Below, in pieces: positions 61,401 to 64,000 of a DNA stretch of 64,000 nt; the stretch's first letter is position 1, and each line of letters begins with the position of its first letter. The stretch is from Viscum album (lineage: Eukaryota > Streptophyta > Magnoliopsida > Santalales > Viscaceae). The translations under genes and the position numbers were made by a program. The stretch spans positions 321,180,206 through 321,244,205 of the forward strand of contig OY728119.1 of NCBI GenBank assembly GCA_963277665.1, in the 5' to 3' direction. The notes beneath the pieces were generated by a model that saw only the letters and a program-made list of their open reading frames with translations, did not search any database and was not told the DNA's origin.

Positions 61401-64000
61401 ACTAAGATACATAGGAAACCTCTATATGGTTCAAACCTATCATGCTTAGACACCTCCATCCAATCCATCCATCCCATGAAATCCACCAAACATTTAATCC
61501 ATATCATCCTTAATTTTGCGTGGGATACCACATAATAGTGAGATCATGTGGTCGATCTCAATATTTAATATATGTAATCCTTTTCCATTATCGCCTCTCC
61601 TAGAAACAACCAGGAATCTCCCATGAGTAAGCTCCACACAATCAAACTCAATCCAACCAAGAGAATTACTAATGTGAATGCAAGATACTATGTCTAGGCC
61701 CTACAACATCAATATATATGTGTTTTTTGATTTATTTCTTCTAAATTTGGAACATAAGAATCCCCCATGAGGTTCAGACCCTCGTAAAGGTAAAACTTGG
61801 TGTCCCCTATATAGTGGAGAACCTCTCGGATCCACCCTAATTGGTTTCCAGATCATCCATTAGGTTATGAAATATTTTTTATTGGAAATACCATATTAGG
61901 GCCACCCACATTGATTTTTTTAAACATTCTGTCTAGTAAACCTTGGTGCCTCTCTTACAGGGACATACTCCTTCATGATGTATCATCTTAACTTTTCGAG
62001 AAACACCACCCCAAGTCCTCTATCATTGGAAATTTTGTTTCATCTTTCAAGTAAAACTTCTATGGTCTCCCTCCAATGGATGAAACTCTCTGATCTTCCT
62101 CCATCTAGTTTATGATCAGCCTCTATTCTTCTCCACAAAACTTAAAACAAATTACCTATGTATTGTTCAAAATGAGATGCCTAAGGAAAAAATTGGTAGA
62201 ATTTCATATAGATAAGAAACCCAATGATCGATGTGAGATTCTTATGGTTCCTTCCCTAATATTCCTCCATGAGACTCCCTCTGACGAGGAAGATATATAT
62301 GACTATTGTTCCATTATCCAAACATTCTAGAATGATGCCCAACATGACAACTCGCATACCCTATAGTTTATTTCCTATCAAGACAATTAGAAATTTATAA
62401 AGAGAGCTCACATAATTTCTTGTCATCCACAAATAGAAGGAAAGATGATTGACATTCACAAACCATGTCTTAATCTATGAGGGATACCTATACCAGATTA
62501 TGAATTCCAAAAAGGAATCCATGGAAAGAGGATCCAAAATTTAATTTCCCATTTTGATTAAGGGGAATACATCACTAAGAAAGTGATTATTTAATCCTGT
62601 ATTTGGAATGAGGGAATGTGGGTTACAATGTATCTATAAGAATCATAGAAATGTGTGAGGTAACCATTCCTCAACAATACAGTTAAAAACAATATTTTAT
62701 CCTTTCATAAAATTAAACCACTTATAAATTAATTCATTCCTTATCTCATAATTCCCTAAAAATGTAATATGGATCATTATTCATTAATACTGGGGGCTCA
62801 CTTTTTACAAATTCAATGTTATAGTCAATATATAATTATTTGTATATATTTTTTACTCACATACATTTCTCAAATGTAGAAGTTTTTGGGTTTGAATGGT
62901 CCTCCGATAGATAGTATATGGTGGTTTAAAGATGATTTTCTATTTTTCCTTATTCTATTATGATTTCTTTAAAAAAAATTGAGTAAATTTCATTATATAA
63001 TAAACTTAAAAAAATATAAACTATCATTATAGGGTAACGTTGATCTATGATAAAAATCCTTCATGTCCTAAATCTCATCCCTTAAGAGTCTAATCACATC
63101 TTCATTCGATGAGGTATTAGTGTTGGTTGTTTGTTCTTATTGATATATTAGAAATGAGTACTCAAATTTATATCCTATTTTTTCCCCATATATAATATCT
63201 AATTGGATTTTTTTGGGATGTAATCTTAATTTCATTTGAGATTTTTAGTTTGTCCTTCATGTACTTTTAGGCAGATGTTCTTATACAAATAAATCAATGC
63301 TAGCTCATTAAAATTTCTTGAATGGTTTTCTAATGAAACTACTTATTCAGGAGAAATATTATATATTCTATTTTTATAATTTTTAACCTAAAATATTGTA
63401 AAAAAATTATAAATTATGAATTAACAACAAGTGAGATGTTTTGATCCTCAATAATGGGGACAATTATTTTGAAGTATTATATTAAAACATATATAAATAA
63501 AAATTTATATACTCAAATGGATTGAATTATAGTGAAATCTCTAGGTGATATCCAAATATAAATTATGATCATCCATTATCACAATTCTCCTATTTTTTTT
63601 CATGGTTCAATTTTTTAATGATTAAAAATAGTGTCATGGTTTTATGATAATGATACAAAAATACATATTAATAATTAATTGGAAAATAAATGTTAAAATG
63701 TTGTGGATTTAAAATTTATCCGATCACTATCCAAAATTATATGTTCTATTTTGTGTTTAAATGAAGTTTTATTTACATGAAATTATTTCTCACAGTCATT
63801 AAACTAGAACTATTTCAATGTTGGTTTATTATTGAGGCCAGTTTGGCTCCTATGAAAACATGAAATACTTATCATTTTGTGTCCCTAAGACTGTGTTGGT
63901 CAGTCATCACCCTCTCAATTTCAAAAAAAAAAGACATTGTTGGCTTAGAAATTACATATTCGTCTTCCAATTTTATTTTTTAGAAACCAATAATTATTAT
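58403..64000. other. AT-rich DNA without recognisable genes
   Basis: Open frames here (for example 59692-59989 on the - strand and 59874-60122, 60350-60544 and 62112-62330 on the + strand) show no domain I recognise. The part from about 60.2 to 62.4 kb is richer in C and T on the + strand, as some decayed LTRs are, but I find no matching partner in the window. Confidence 0.6.

Noticed and set aside
1..64000. Search for tRNA, rRNA, CRISPR arrays, bacterial-type operons or intact host genes
   Set aside because: Nothing matching these was seen; the composition and content are those of plant intergenic repeats.

Overview
The window looks like intergenic DNA from a seed plant with a large, transposon-filled genome. 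It is strongly AT-rich. I find no host gene, rRNA, tRNA or CRISPR array. What can be recognised is a nest of plant LTR retrotransposons of very different ages, one end of a CACTA DNA transposon and a C-rich tandem repeat. The species cannot be named from this. Chromovirus (Tekay/Del-type) Ty3/gypsy elements with LTRs of several kilobases are typical of large plant genomes such as those of lilies.

Layout: (1) 1-1225, a degenerate C-rich minisatellite that continues past the left edge. (2) About 1620-2038, the subterminal hairpins and terminal CACCAGTG of a CACTA element whose other end is outside the window. (3) About 2250-6315, a very decayed Ty1/copia gag-pol on the + strand, still readable in order from protease to RNase H. 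(4) About 6900-11161, a very decayed Ty3/gypsy gag-pol on the - strand, related to the young element in (8), with its PBS scar and 5' LTR at 11408-13660 or further. (5) About 13.7-24.9 kb, AT-rich DNA with nothing I can assign. (6) About 24890-43551, an old Ty3/gypsy chromovirus on the + strand with both LTRs. Its integrase is split by (7), a 9.2-kb element on the - strand at 30942-40176. That element has 3.2-3.3 kb LTRs and an internal region holding only a gag-type gene with three CCHC knuckles, so it is a non-autonomous gag-only (TR-GAG-like) retrotransposon. (8) An LTR distantly related to that of (7), at 44928-46444 plus 58352-58384, is split by the youngest element, a full-length 11.9-kb Tekay-type Ty3/gypsy element at 46445-58346 with target-site duplication ATTAA. 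(9) About 58.4-64 kb, AT-rich DNA with nothing I can assign.

No element appears able to move itself. The youngest has five in-frame stops and two frameshifts in its polyprotein. Many stops in it and in the gag-only element are one C-to-T change from Gln or Arg codons, which fits decay of methylated, silenced DNA. The hand-estimated order of insertion, oldest first, is: the copia and - strand gypsy relics, the + strand gypsy at 24.9-43.6 kb, the gag-only element, then the gypsy element at 46.4-58.3 kb.

I did not find a convincing undescribed biological system. The most noteworthy items are the gag-only element with three zinc knuckles and an LTR hairpin shared with a second LTR, the core promoter enclosed in a perfect inverted repeat in the young gypsy LTR, and the deep relics that can be read only by comparison with the young element.
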